Positions 4,960 through 11,941 of a DNA stretch of 12,492 nucleotides are shown in pieces. Position 1 is the stretch's first letter. Every line of letters starts with the position of its first letter. This DNA is from Candidatus Nitrosopumilus sp. (GTDB lineage: Archaea > Thermoproteota > Nitrososphaeria > Nitrososphaerales > Nitrosopumilaceae), in contig JABGZU010000150.1 in NCBI GenBank assembly GCA_018674605.1, forward strand, positions 1-12,492, written 5' to 3'. The translations under genes and the position numbers were made by a program. The notes beneath the pieces were generated by a model, which was given only the letters and a program-made list of their open reading frames with translations, ran no database searches and had not been told where the DNA came from.

Positions 4960-6240
4960 ATGATGATTACTTCTAAAAAATTATTTAATGATGCAAAAAA
5001 AGTAATCCCTTCAGGTGTAAATAGCCCTGTAAGATATTTTGAACCTTACCCATTTTTTACAAAAAAAGCAAATGGTGCATATATTTGGGATGCAGATAAT
5101 CGACGTTACATTGATTTTTGTAATGCATATGGTGCATTACTTTTGGGACATCGAAGAAAAGAAATTATTTCTTCTGTCTCTAAGCAACTTTTGAAAGGTA
5201 CATTGTATTGTACTCCTACTGAATCTGAAATAGAATTATCAAAATTAATTCTTGCAAATTTTCCTTCAATGGATAAAGTACGATTGATGAATACTGGCGG
5301 TGAATCTACTATGACTGCAATTCGATTAGCTCGTGGATTTACAAAAAAGAAAAAAATTATTAAATTTGAAGGATGCTATCATGGTGCACATGATTCTGTT
5401 TTAGTTAAAGCCGGTTCTGGTTCTGCACATAATGGAATCTCTGTATCTGATGGTGGATTAGATGAAGTTTCAAAAAATACTCTTGTAGTTGAATATAATA
5501 ATATTGAAGATTTACAAAAAACAATTTCTAAACATAAAGATATTGCCGGTGTAATTGTTGAACCAATTTTAGCTAACATGGGTTTAATTTTACCTGAAAA
5601 AAAATTTCTTTCAGATTTAAGAAAAATTACTAAAGAAAATAACATTCCTTTAATTTTTGATGAAGTTGTTACTGGATTTAGAGTGTCACCTGGTGGAGCA
5701 CAACAACATTTTGGAATTAAACCTGATATTACTACATTGGCTAAGGCTTTGAGTAATGGATTTGCTATATCTGCTGTTGGTGGTAAAAAAGAAATTATGG
5801 ATTTACTCTCTCCTGGAGGAAATGTTTACCAAGCAAGCACTTTTGCTGGAAATCCAATTTCTGTAAGTGCTGCAATCAGTTCTATTAAGACGATGAATAA
5901 AATGAAAAATAAACTATATTCTAAACTTGAAAGATTCAATTTGCTATTTTCTACTGCATTGGATGATATGGCAACTGACATGAATATTCCTCACCAAATT
6001 AATTTTACAGCCTCGATGTTTCAGATTTTCTTTACTGATACGCCTGTAGTTAATTATAATACATCAAAAAAAGCAAATGGCAAAAAATTCCAAAAATTAT
6101 TTAGAACTTTGTTAAAGGAAGGTATCTTTATAGCTCCTTCTCAATTTGAAGTAGTTTTCTTATCTGATGCTCACACTGAAAATGATCTAAACAAAACATT
6201 AGATGCATATCATACTGCATTAAAGTCGGTGAAAAATTGA
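4960..6240 (+). CDS. hemL: Glutamate-1-semialdehyde 2,1-aminomutase
   Basis: The 426-residue, PLP-dependent class III aminotransferase converts glutamate-1-semialdehyde to 5-aminolevulinate, the first tetrapyrrole precursor. Signatures are 'IPSGVNSPVRYF' (16-27), 'KIIKFEGCYHGAHDSVLVKAGSG' starting at 132, 'IFDEVVTGFR' (232-241, Asp234 for the pyridine nitrogen), the probable Schiff-base Lys262 in 'TLAKALSNGF', and 'VYQASTFAGNP'. Parts are diverged from the bacterial enzyme: 'NTGGESTM' for NSGTEATM and 'LAKALSNGF' for LGKIIGGG. Still, the N-terminal SGVNSPVR and the neighbours hemC, cobA and hemD exclude other class III enzymes. It begins immediately after the aquaporin stop (TAAATG, no gap), so it is probably co-transcribed with arsC-aqpS. 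A second Met at 4963 is an equally good start. hemA and hemB are not adjacent. Confidence 0.93.
   Translation: MMITSKKLFNDAKKVIPSGVNSPVRYFEPYPFFTKKANGAYIWDADNRRYIDFCNAYGALLLGHRRKEIISSVSKQLLKGTLYCTPTESEIELSKLILANFPSMDKVRLMNTGGESTMTAIRLARGFTKKKKIIKFEGCYHGAHDSVLVKAGSGSAHNGISVSDGGLDEVSKNTLVVEYNNIEDLQKTISKHKDIAGVIVEPILANMGLILPEKKFLSDLRKITKENNIPLIFDEVVTGFRVSPGGAQQHFGIKPDITTLAKALSNGFAISAVGGKKEIMDLLSPGGNVYQASTFAGNPISVSAAISSIKTMNKMKNKLYSKLERFNLLFSTALDDMATDMNIPHQINFTASMFQIFFTDTPVVNYNTSKKANGKKFQKLFRTLLKEGIFIAPSQFEVVFLSDAHTENDLNKTLDAYHTALKSVKN
6228..6232 (+). promoter_or_regulatory. Ribosome binding site that fixes the hemC TTG start
   Basis: GGTGA, complementary to the anti-Shine-Dalgarno end of 16S rRNA, lies four bases before the TTG at 6237 and within TCGGTGA. 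No ATG or GTG in this frame fits the conserved N terminus, so this site and the TTG define the start. The same TCGGTGA heptamer precedes the Rieske gene. Confidence 0.6.
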
Positions 6241-7172
6241 AATATTTAGTTGGTGCAAGAGGTAGTAAATTATCTCTGGCTCAAACAAATTGGGTAATTT
6301 CAGAATTAAAAAAAATAAATCCTGATTCTGAATATGAAATTAAACCTATCACTACTAAAGGTGATACTGATACAAGACCATTATTTACTATTGAACAAAA
6401 AGGTATTTTTGAAAAAGAAATTGATAGAGCTGTTGCAGAAAAAGAAGTTGATTTTGCAGTTCATAGTCTTAAAGATGTTCCTTCTGAATTAGCTGATAAT
6501 CTTATAATTGCATCAATTCCAAAACGTGAAAAAGTAAATGATGTATTCATTTCATCTGATGGTTCTTCTTTAGATGAAATTAAAGCCGGTTCTGTTATTG
6601 GAACAAGTTCACTGCGACGTGCTGTACAGGTTAGTAGAAAAAGATCTGATGTTGTTGTTAAACCAATTCGTGGAAATATTGAAACTAGAATTAAAAAAAC
6701 ATCTGAAGAAAATTATGATGCCATAGTACTTGCACAAGCTGGAATTTCTAGATTGGGTGTTGATATTCAATCTACTTTTTTATCGATAGATGATTTTTCT
6801 CCTTCACCTGGTCAAGGTGCTATTGCAATAGTTGCAAGAATTGATGATATTCAAACAATTGAAATGCTTAAAAAAATTGAAGATCTTGATTCTAGATTAG
6901 AAATTGAGGCTGAACGTGCTTTATCTGATTTTATTGATTCTGGATGTAGATTTCCTTTGGGCGCATATGCCAAATCAAATGGTTCTGAAATGACATTGTC
7001 TGTATCTGCTTTTTCTGTTGATGGTAAACAATCTTTACACGTTACTAGATCTGGTGATAAGAATAATCCCAAATCTTTGGGCAGACAAGTAGGAGAGGAA
7101 CTACGTAGTAAGGGAATCAATGATCTTGCATTAAATTGGAGGGAAAAAGTGGAGGAATGGAATAAATCATGA
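6237..7172 (+). CDS. hemC: Hydroxymethylbilane synthase (porphobilinogen deaminase)
   Basis: The 311-residue cytosolic enzyme joins four porphobilinogens into hydroxymethylbilane. Visible motifs are 'GARGSKLSLAQTNWV' (6-20), 'TKGDTDTRPL' (40-49), 'FAVHSLKDVPSEL' (73-85, catalytic Asp80), 'IGTSSLRRAVQ' (121-131), 'IRGNIETRIKK' (144-154), 'SPSPGQGAI' (188-196) and 'DSGCRFPLGAY' with Cys237, which anchors the dipyrromethane cofactor. The order and length match the family. The start is a TTG overlapping the hemL stop by four bases. It is supported by GGTGA at 6228-6232, four bases upstream, and by the conserved motif starting at residue 6. Its stop overlaps the cobA ATG (ATGA). Confidence 0.95.
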   Translation: MKYLVGARGSKLSLAQTNWVISELKKINPDSEYEIKPITTKGDTDTRPLFTIEQKGIFEKEIDRAVAEKEVDFAVHSLKDVPSELADNLIIASIPKREKVNDVFISSDGSSLDEIKAGSVIGTSSLRRAVQVSRKRSDVVVKPIRGNIETRIKKTSEENYDAIVLAQAGISRLGVDIQSTFLSIDDFSPSPGQGAIAIVARIDDIQTIEMLKKIEDLDSRLEIEAERALSDFIDSGCRFPLGAYAKSNGSEMTLSVSAFSVDGKQSLHVTRSGDKNNPKSLGRQVGEELRSKGINDLALNWREKVEEWNKS

Positions 7173-7909
7173 CTGGAAAAGTGTATCTTGTTGGAGCCGG
7201 ACCTGGCGATAGTAAATTAATTACTTTACGGGCAGTTGAATTAATCCAAAAAGCAGATGTTGTTTTGTATGATAGATTAGTAAGCAAAAAAATTATTTCT
7301 ATGATTCCTAAAACTGCTGAAAAAATCTATGTTGGACGTGCAGTTGGTGATGACACAACTCATCAAAATACTACTAATGATTTAATGGTTGAATATGCAA
7401 AATCTAAAAAAAATGTTGTTAGACTAAAGGGTGGAGATCCAATTATTTTTGGACGTGGTGGTGAAGAGGCTGAATTTCTAAAAGATCATAAAGTAAAATA
7501 TGAAATTGTTCCTGGAATTACTTCTGGAATTGGTTCTGCCACATATGCTGGAATACCTCTTACTCACAGAAAGTATGCCTCATCAGTAGTTTTTGTTACA
7601 GGTCATGAGGATCCTGAAAAGAAACAAGAGATTGTCAAATGGCAAAATCTTGCAAAATCTGTGGATACTATTGTAATTATGATGGGTCTATCTAGAATTG
7701 ATGTTATTTGTAAACAATTGATATCTGGTGGATTAGATAAAAAAACTCCTGTTGCTGTAATTCAAAATGGAACAACCCCTCAACAAAAAATGATTAAAGG
7801 TACTGTTACAAATATTGCAAAAAAAGTTAAAGAAAATAAAATTATTCCTCCTACAAATATCATTATTGGTAAAGTAGTTGATTTGTCTGATGTTATTGGA
7901 TGGAAATAA
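7169..7909 (+). CDS. cobA: Uroporphyrinogen-III C-methyltransferase (SUMT)
   Basis: The 246-residue SAM-dependent methyltransferase adds methyl groups at C2 and C7 of uroporphyrinogen III to give precorrin-2, the branch intermediate of cobalamin, siroheme and the alternative heme route. Motifs of the tetrapyrrole methylase family are 'VYLVGAGPGDSKLITLRA' (5-22), 'VVLYDRLVS' (31-39), 'HQNTTNDLMV' (65-74), 'VVRLKGGDPIIFGRGGEE' (83-100) and 'VPGITSGIGSATYAGIPLTH' (114-133). It is the stand-alone form, without the CysG dehydrogenase/chelatase domain. The ATG overlaps the hemC stop (ATGA). GGAGG at 7151-7155 is a good ribosome site but lies 13 nt upstream, longer than usual. The next gene, hemD, makes its substrate. 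Confidence 0.94.
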   Translation: MTGKVYLVGAGPGDSKLITLRAVELIQKADVVLYDRLVSKKIISMIPKTAEKIYVGRAVGDDTTHQNTTNDLMVEYAKSKKNVVRLKGGDPIIFGRGGEEAEFLKDHKVKYEIVPGITSGIGSATYAGIPLTHRKYASSVVFVTGHEDPEKKQEIVKWQNLAKSVDTIVIMMGLSRIDVICKQLISGGLDKKTPVAVIQNGTTPQQKMIKGTVTNIAKKVKENKIIPPTNIIIGKVVDLSDVIGWK

Positions 7910-8709
7910 TGTTAACTGGTAAAACAATTGCAATAACTCGTTCAAAAGATGATGCTTCTGAATTTATTTCACTTGCTCAACAAAATAATGCAACTCCAAT
8001 TCCATTACCTACAATTGAACTAGTAAGTAAAGGTGAAAAAATTGTTGATGAATTTTTAGAATCGATATCAAAATATGATCCTGATTATTCTGTTTTTATG
8101 AGTTCAAAAGCTGTTAAATTATTATTTGATACTGCAAAACAATCTAGAAAAATTGAAAAATTACAATTAGCAGTTGCAAATACTATTGTGATGTCTGTTG
8201 GTCCTAAAACTTCCCTTGCACTTGAAGCAGAAGGAATTAAAGTAAACCATCAACCTACAACTTTTTCATCAGTTGGTGTTGGTGAAGAATTTACAAGACT
8301 TAATGCTGTTGGAAAAAAAGTTATTGTTCCACGTAGTGGTGCATCTACACCTTTTCTAAAAGAATTACTTTCCAAGATTGGAATAGATGCTTTAGAAATT
8401 CACCTGTATGATGTTTGTGCATTTAGAGATACTACTCAATGGAATGGATTTCGAGAATTATTTTCTCAAAATAAAGTTGATGGGGTGGTATTTACTAGTG
8501 CTTCTTCTGTTCGTGGATTTTTTGAGATAATGTCCAAGGATTATGGTACTGATACATTACTTGATAATCTTACAAAACTATCTGTTGTTTCTATAGGTCC
8601 ATTTACTTCAGATGAATTAAAAAAATTCAAAGTCAAAAATACTGTTGCAGAAGTTCATACTGTTGCAGGTGCATTTGATGCTATGAAAATGTCTTTGAAT
8701 TTATCTTGA
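7909..8709 (+). CDS. hemD: Uroporphyrinogen-III synthase
   Basis: The 266-residue protein closes hydroxymethylbilane to uroporphyrinogen III with D-ring inversion. HemD is poorly conserved, but the two-domain pattern is visible: 'GKTIAITRSKDDASEFISLA' near the N terminus, 'VFMSSKAVKLLFD' at about 62-74, 'VIVPRSGAS' in the middle, 'VDGVVFTSASSVRGFFEIM' in the second half, and 'VVSIGPFTSDELKKF' close to the end. Its place after hemC and cobA makes the call secure. I chose ATG 7909, which overlaps the cobA stop (TAATG). An in-frame ATG at 7900 would add three residues inside cobA. It is the last gene of the arsC-to-hemD run; a pyrimidine-rich tract follows its stop. Confidence 0.9.
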   Translation: MLTGKTIAITRSKDDASEFISLAQQNNATPIPLPTIELVSKGEKIVDEFLESISKYDPDYSVFMSSKAVKLLFDTAKQSRKIEKLQLAVANTIVMSVGPKTSLALEAEGIKVNHQPTTFSSVGVGEEFTRLNAVGKKVIVPRSGASTPFLKELLSKIGIDALEIHLYDVCAFRDTTQWNGFRELFSQNKVDGVVFTSASSVRGFFEIMSKDYGTDTLLDNLTKLSVVSIGPFTSDELKKFKVKNTVAEVHTVAGAFDAMKMSLNLS

Positions 8710-8717
8710 GTTTACTT

Positions 8718-8729
8718 TAGCTTAAGCTA
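8718..8729. promoter_or_regulatory. 12-bp palindrome upstream of the suf promoter, possible operator
   Basis: TAGCTTAAGCTA is a perfect inverted repeat about 35 bp upstream of the suf TATA region. TTTAGCT recurs at 8716-8722 and 8730-8736, so three AGCT cores fall within 21 bp. With no loop it cannot form a useful RNA hairpin, which favours a protein site over a terminator. The place upstream of the TATA box suits an activator or an iron/redox regulator of Fe-S assembly; no regulator is identified. Confidence 0.4.
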
Positions 8730-8751
8730 TTTAGCTCTACCTACTTTTCCT

Positions 8752-8768
8752 CATATATTTATAATATA
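8752..8768 (+). promoter_or_regulatory. TATA region of the suf operon
   Basis: An unbroken A/T stretch containing CATATATTTATAATATAA lies just before sufB. Its centre is about 17-20 nt before the ATG at 8777 and about 26-29 nt before a second in-frame ATG at 8786. The second distance is nearer the usual archaeal TATA-to-start spacing for a leaderless mRNA. The position separates the suf genes from the hem operon as an independent unit. Confidence 0.55.
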
Positions 8769-8776
8769 ACGCGGTT

Positions 8777-10201
8777 ATGTCAAGCATGGCAACTGAGAAT
8801 GTATCTTCTGAAAATATGGATATAGATTATACAAAATATGATTTTAAAGATTCTACTGAAATGTATGTTCACCTTAGTAAGAAAGGACTCTCTAAAGATA
8901 CTGTAATTGAAATTAGTAAAATGAAAAATGAGCCACAATGGATGCTCGATTTCAGATTACGTTCTTATGAGATCTTTATGAATAAACCAATGCCAACTTG
9001 GGGTGGAGATCTTAGTGTTATTGATTTCCAAAATATCTATTATTATGCCAAAGCATCTGATAAAACAGAAAAAAATTGGGATGATGTTCCAGAAAATGTC
9101 AAAAATACTTTTGATAAACTTGGAATTCCAGAGGCTGAAAAGAAATTCTTAGCCGGTGTAGGTGCACAATATGAATCTGAAGTTGTTTATCATAGTTTAA
9201 GAGAAGATTTAGCAAAACAAGGTGTTTTGTTTTTAGATACTGATCAAGCTTTAATTGATCATCCTGAATTATTCAAAAAATATTTTGGCAAAATTATTCC
9301 TCCAGAGGATAACAAATTTGCAGCATTGAACAGTGCTGTATGGAGTGGTGGTTCATTCATCTATGTTCCACCAGGTGTTCATATTGACATGCCTTTACAA
9401 GCATACTTTAGAATTAATGCAGAAAATATTGGTCAGTTTGAAAGAACATTAATCATTGTTGATGAAGGTGCTGAAGTACACTATATCGAAGGTTGTACTG
9501 CTCCTGTATATTCTTCTGAATCCCTTCACTCTGCTGTTGTAGAACTTGTTGCACACAAAGACGCAAAATTAAGATACACTACTATTCAAAACTGGAGTTC
9601 AGATGTTTACAATCTTGTAACAAAACGAGCTTATGCATATGAAGGTGCAACAGTTGAATGGATTGATGGAAACATTGGAAGTAAATTAACAATGAAATAT
9701 CCTGGAGTCTATCTTATGGGTGAAAGAGCTTATGGTGAGACATTATCTATTGCATTTGCAGGTAAAGGTCAACATCAAGACACTGGTGCTAAAATGGTAC
9801 ATCTTGCACCAAATACTACTTCTAAGGTTACATCAAAGTCTGTAAGTAGATTGGATGGCCGTTCAACTTACAGAGGAATGCTAAATGTTGCCAAAGGTGC
9901 TACTGGTGTGAAATCTACTGTTAGATGTGATGCATTACTGATGGATGATACTTCTAAAACTGATACTTATCCATACATGGTAATTGATCAAGAGGATGCA
10001 ACAATTACTCACGAAGCAACAGTTGGAAAAATTGGTGATGAGCAAATTTTCTATCTTATGTCTAGAGGATTTAGTGAGGAAGATGCGTTATCATTAATTG
10101 TTAATGGATTTATGGAGCCATTTACAAAAGAATTACCAATGGAATATGCAGTTGAATTAAACAGACTCATTAAATTAGAAATGGATGACTCTGTAGGATA
10201 A
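8777..10201 (+). CDS. sufB: Fe-S cluster assembly scaffold SufB
   Basis: The 474-residue protein has the full SufB pattern: N-terminal 'EPQWMLDFRLRSYEIF' (52-67), 'NKFAALNSAVWSGGSFIYVP' (179-198), the beta-helix core with 'GAEVHYIEGCTAP' (Cys240), 'STVRCDALLMDD' (Cys384) and 'ITHEATVGKIGDEQIFYL' (Glu413). Cys384 and Glu413 are 29 residues apart, as are Cys405 and Glu434 of E. coli SufB, the residues needed for cluster assembly. SufB works with SufD and the ATPase SufC to build Fe-S clusters in the cytosol. sufC is not beside it here. It is first in its operon. The start at 8777 gives MSSMATEN; Met4 (8786) is an alternative better spaced from the TATA region. Confidence 0.96.
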   Translation: MSSMATENVSSENMDIDYTKYDFKDSTEMYVHLSKKGLSKDTVIEISKMKNEPQWMLDFRLRSYEIFMNKPMPTWGGDLSVIDFQNIYYYAKASDKTEKNWDDVPENVKNTFDKLGIPEAEKKFLAGVGAQYESEVVYHSLREDLAKQGVLFLDTDQALIDHPELFKKYFGKIIPPEDNKFAALNSAVWSGGSFIYVPPGVHIDMPLQAYFRINAENIGQFERTLIIVDEGAEVHYIEGCTAPVYSSESLHSAVVELVAHKDAKLRYTTIQNWSSDVYNLVTKRAYAYEGATVEWIDGNIGSKLTMKYPGVYLMGERAYGETLSIAFAGKGQHQDTGAKMVHLAPNTTSKVTSKSVSRLDGRSTYRGMLNVAKGATGVKSTVRCDALLMDDTSKTDTYPYMVIDQEDATITHEATVGKIGDEQIFYLMSRGFSEEDALSLIVNGFMEPFTKELPMEYAVELNRLIKLEMDDSVG

Positions 10202-10223
10202 TTATAAAACCCAATGATTAACC

Positions 10224-11624
10224 ATGTCTCAAGAACTTCTTTCTAAATTAAATACTACTCACATTGATGAGATCTCTTCGTCTAGAAATGAGCCTGATTG
10301 GCTTAAAGATTATAGAAGAAATTCATTATCAATTTACGATAGTCTTCCAATTGAGACATCTCCGTTATACAACAAGTATACTGATGCTAAAAAAATGGAT
10401 CCTGAAAAAGTCTCTCTTTCAATAACAACTACTGAAACAGTTCCTGCTTTTCTTCAAAAAAGATTGAGTGAATTAGATAATGAAATTTGTATTATCCAAA
10501 TTGGAACTAATATCCATAAAATCAATTTACCTGATGAATTAAAATCTCAAGGTGTTGTAATCTCTTCAATATCTGATGCAATTCAAAATAATCCTGAATT
10601 GGTAAAAAAAGCATTAGATGCATCAAATCCCAAAGATGATAAATTTACAGCTTTGAATAATGCTGCATTTAATTCTGGTATATTTATCCACATACCACGC
10701 AATTTTGTTTTAGATAAACCAATTCACTTTTTGACGTGTCTTTCTGAAGATGGACATTCTACTATTTCTAGAAATATTATTTTTGCAGATGAGAGTAGTA
10801 AATCCACACTTATTCAAGAATTGTATTCTCCAAATATTCAAACTCAACAAGCATATTTGGAATTAATGAATACTAGTGTTGCTGCAAATGCCCAATTGGA
10901 TATTACTACTTTACAAATGATGGACCAACATGCCGTAACTTTTTCTACAAAGCGTACTGATTTAGGTCAGGATGCTAAAGTGAATTGGTATTCTGGATTA
11001 TTTGGTTCAATGTTGTCTAGATATAAAATTGAATATTTCCTTAATGGTACTGGTGCATCTTCTAATGACTCTGAAGTTATCTTTGGAAATAATGAACAAA
11101 CATTTGATATTCAAACTAATGTAAATCATGAAAGTCCATCTACTGAAGGAAGAGTGGTTGAAAAATCTATTCTTCGAAATAAATCTAAATCTCTTTTCAA
11201 AGGAATGATTAGAATTAAAGAAAATGCATCTAAATCAAACTCTTTCTTATCTGGTCGTTCAATTCTATTAGATAAAGACGCAAAATCTGATGCAATTCCT
11301 GGATTGGAAATATTTACTAATGATGTAAAAGCAACGCACTCTGCATCTGTTGCACAAATTGATGAGGAACAAATTTTCTATCTTAAAACTAGATGTCTTA
11401 GTCATGAAGAGGCTGAAAGAACTATTGTTGAAGGTTTCTTAGAACCACTTTCACGAAAAATGTCTTTTCAAGTTAGAGCTTGGATTGCATATCTTATTGA
11501 ATCAAAATGGGATAATCGTGAGCTTAGCATTAATACTGATGAGGAATTGGCAAAGTTTGTTGAAATTGAAGAAACTCGTTATGATGAAAATTCTGAAATT
11601 GAACAACACTACAAGTATCGGTGA
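10224..11624 (+). CDS. sufD: Fe-S cluster assembly protein SufD
   Basis: The 466-residue paralogue of SufB lies 22 bp after it. It shares the N-terminal 'NEPDWLKDYRRNSLSIYDSL' (22-41) and the C-terminal family block 'LEIFTNDVKATHSASVAQID' (361-380) with 'EEQIFYLKTRCLSHEEAE'. His372 fits the conserved His360 of E. coli SufD, which lies at the SufB-SufD interface. It lacks the SufB Cys/Glu pair: the 'VRCDALL' Cys position reads 'SFLSGRSILLD', and the Glu after His is Ser, which argues for SufD rather than a second SufB. The middle part is more diverged, as usual for SufD. It forms the SufBC2D-type complex that receives sulfur from SufS. TGATT upstream of the ATG is a weak ribosome site. Confidence 0.92.
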   Translation: MSQELLSKLNTTHIDEISSSRNEPDWLKDYRRNSLSIYDSLPIETSPLYNKYTDAKKMDPEKVSLSITTTETVPAFLQKRLSELDNEICIIQIGTNIHKINLPDELKSQGVVISSISDAIQNNPELVKKALDASNPKDDKFTALNNAAFNSGIFIHIPRNFVLDKPIHFLTCLSEDGHSTISRNIIFADESSKSTLIQELYSPNIQTQQAYLELMNTSVAANAQLDITTLQMMDQHAVTFSTKRTDLGQDAKVNWYSGLFGSMLSRYKIEYFLNGTGASSNDSEVIFGNNEQTFDIQTNVNHESPSTEGRVVEKSILRNKSKSLFKGMIRIKENASKSNSFLSGRSILLDKDAKSDAIPGLEIFTNDVKATHSASVAQIDEEQIFYLKTRCLSHEEAERTIVEGFLEPLSRKMSFQVRAWIAYLIESKWDNRELSINTDEELAKFVEIEETRYDENSEIEQHYKYR

Positions 11625-11625
11625 T
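11620..11625 (+). promoter_or_regulatory. Ribosome binding site for the Rieske ferredoxin gene
   Basis: GGTGAT overlaps the sufD stop codon and sits four bases before the TTG at 11630. It is a perfect match to the GGAGGTGAT-type archaeal ribosome site and part of the same TCGGTGA seen before hemC. It uses up the GTG at 11621, which makes that codon the less likely start. Confidence 0.5.
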
Positions 11626-11629
11626 TTTT

Positions 11630-11938
11630 TTGTCTGAGTGGATTAAAGCATGTAGTTTAGATCAAGTGAAAAAAGGTGAACTTTTTGGATTTGTTCAAGA
11701 TGGTAAAAAACTTCTCATAGCAAATCTTAATGGTACTATTCATGCAACTGATCTAATTTGTACTCATGCTGATGCTGATCTTTCTACTGGATTTCTTAGT
11801 GATGAAGGTGTTCGATGTCCATTACATCTTTCTGTTTTCAATTTAGTTAATGGTAAACCAAATAACCTTCCAGCTGAAACTGCACTTCAAGTTTATCCAG
11901 TTAAAATTGATAATAATGAAATTTTTGTGGAGATTTAA
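11630..11938 (+). CDS. Rieske-type [2Fe-2S] ferredoxin in the suf operon
   Basis: A small soluble protein (102 residues from this start) with one Rieske domain. The ligands are C-T-H ('ICTHADADLS') and C-P-L-H ('VRCPLHLSVFNL'), two Cys and two His about 16 residues apart, matching the low-potential ferredoxins of dioxygenase systems and NirD-like proteins. No membrane anchor is seen, so it is cytosolic. Between sufD and sufS it may supply electrons for cluster assembly or sulfur reduction, or be an early client; this is inference. I chose TTG 11630 (MSEWIKAC) because GGTGAT at 11620-11625 is five bases or fewer upstream and the product starts like other family members. A GTG at 11621, overlapping the sufD stop, would add three residues and has no ribosome site. 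Confidence 0.88.
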   Translation: MSEWIKACSLDQVKKGELFGFVQDGKKLLIANLNGTIHATDLICTHADADLSTGFLSDEGVRCPLHLSVFNLVNGKPNNLPAETALQVYPVKIDNNEIFVEI

Positions 11939-11941
11939 AAA

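Noticed and set aside
5379..5645. Minus-strand 88-codon frame inside hemL
   Set aside because: It covers conserved aminomutase sequence, has no ribosome site or promoter, and resembles no known family.
4960..6240. Another class III aminotransferase (for example an ornithine or beta-alanine type)
   Set aside because: Despite divergence near Lys262, the N-terminal SGVNSPVR block and the hemC-cobA-hemD neighbours fit only the aminomutase.
6851..7120. Minus-strand 89-codon frame inside hemC
   Set aside because: It is opposite the cofactor-binding domain of hemC and is a coding shadow.
8718..8729. Palindrome as terminator hairpin for the hem operon
   Set aside because: The inverted repeat has no loop and no T run directly after it, so a DNA-binding site is more plausible.
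10224..11624. A second SufB
   Set aside because: The catalytic Cys and Glu of SufB are absent, while the SufD-type His372 is present.
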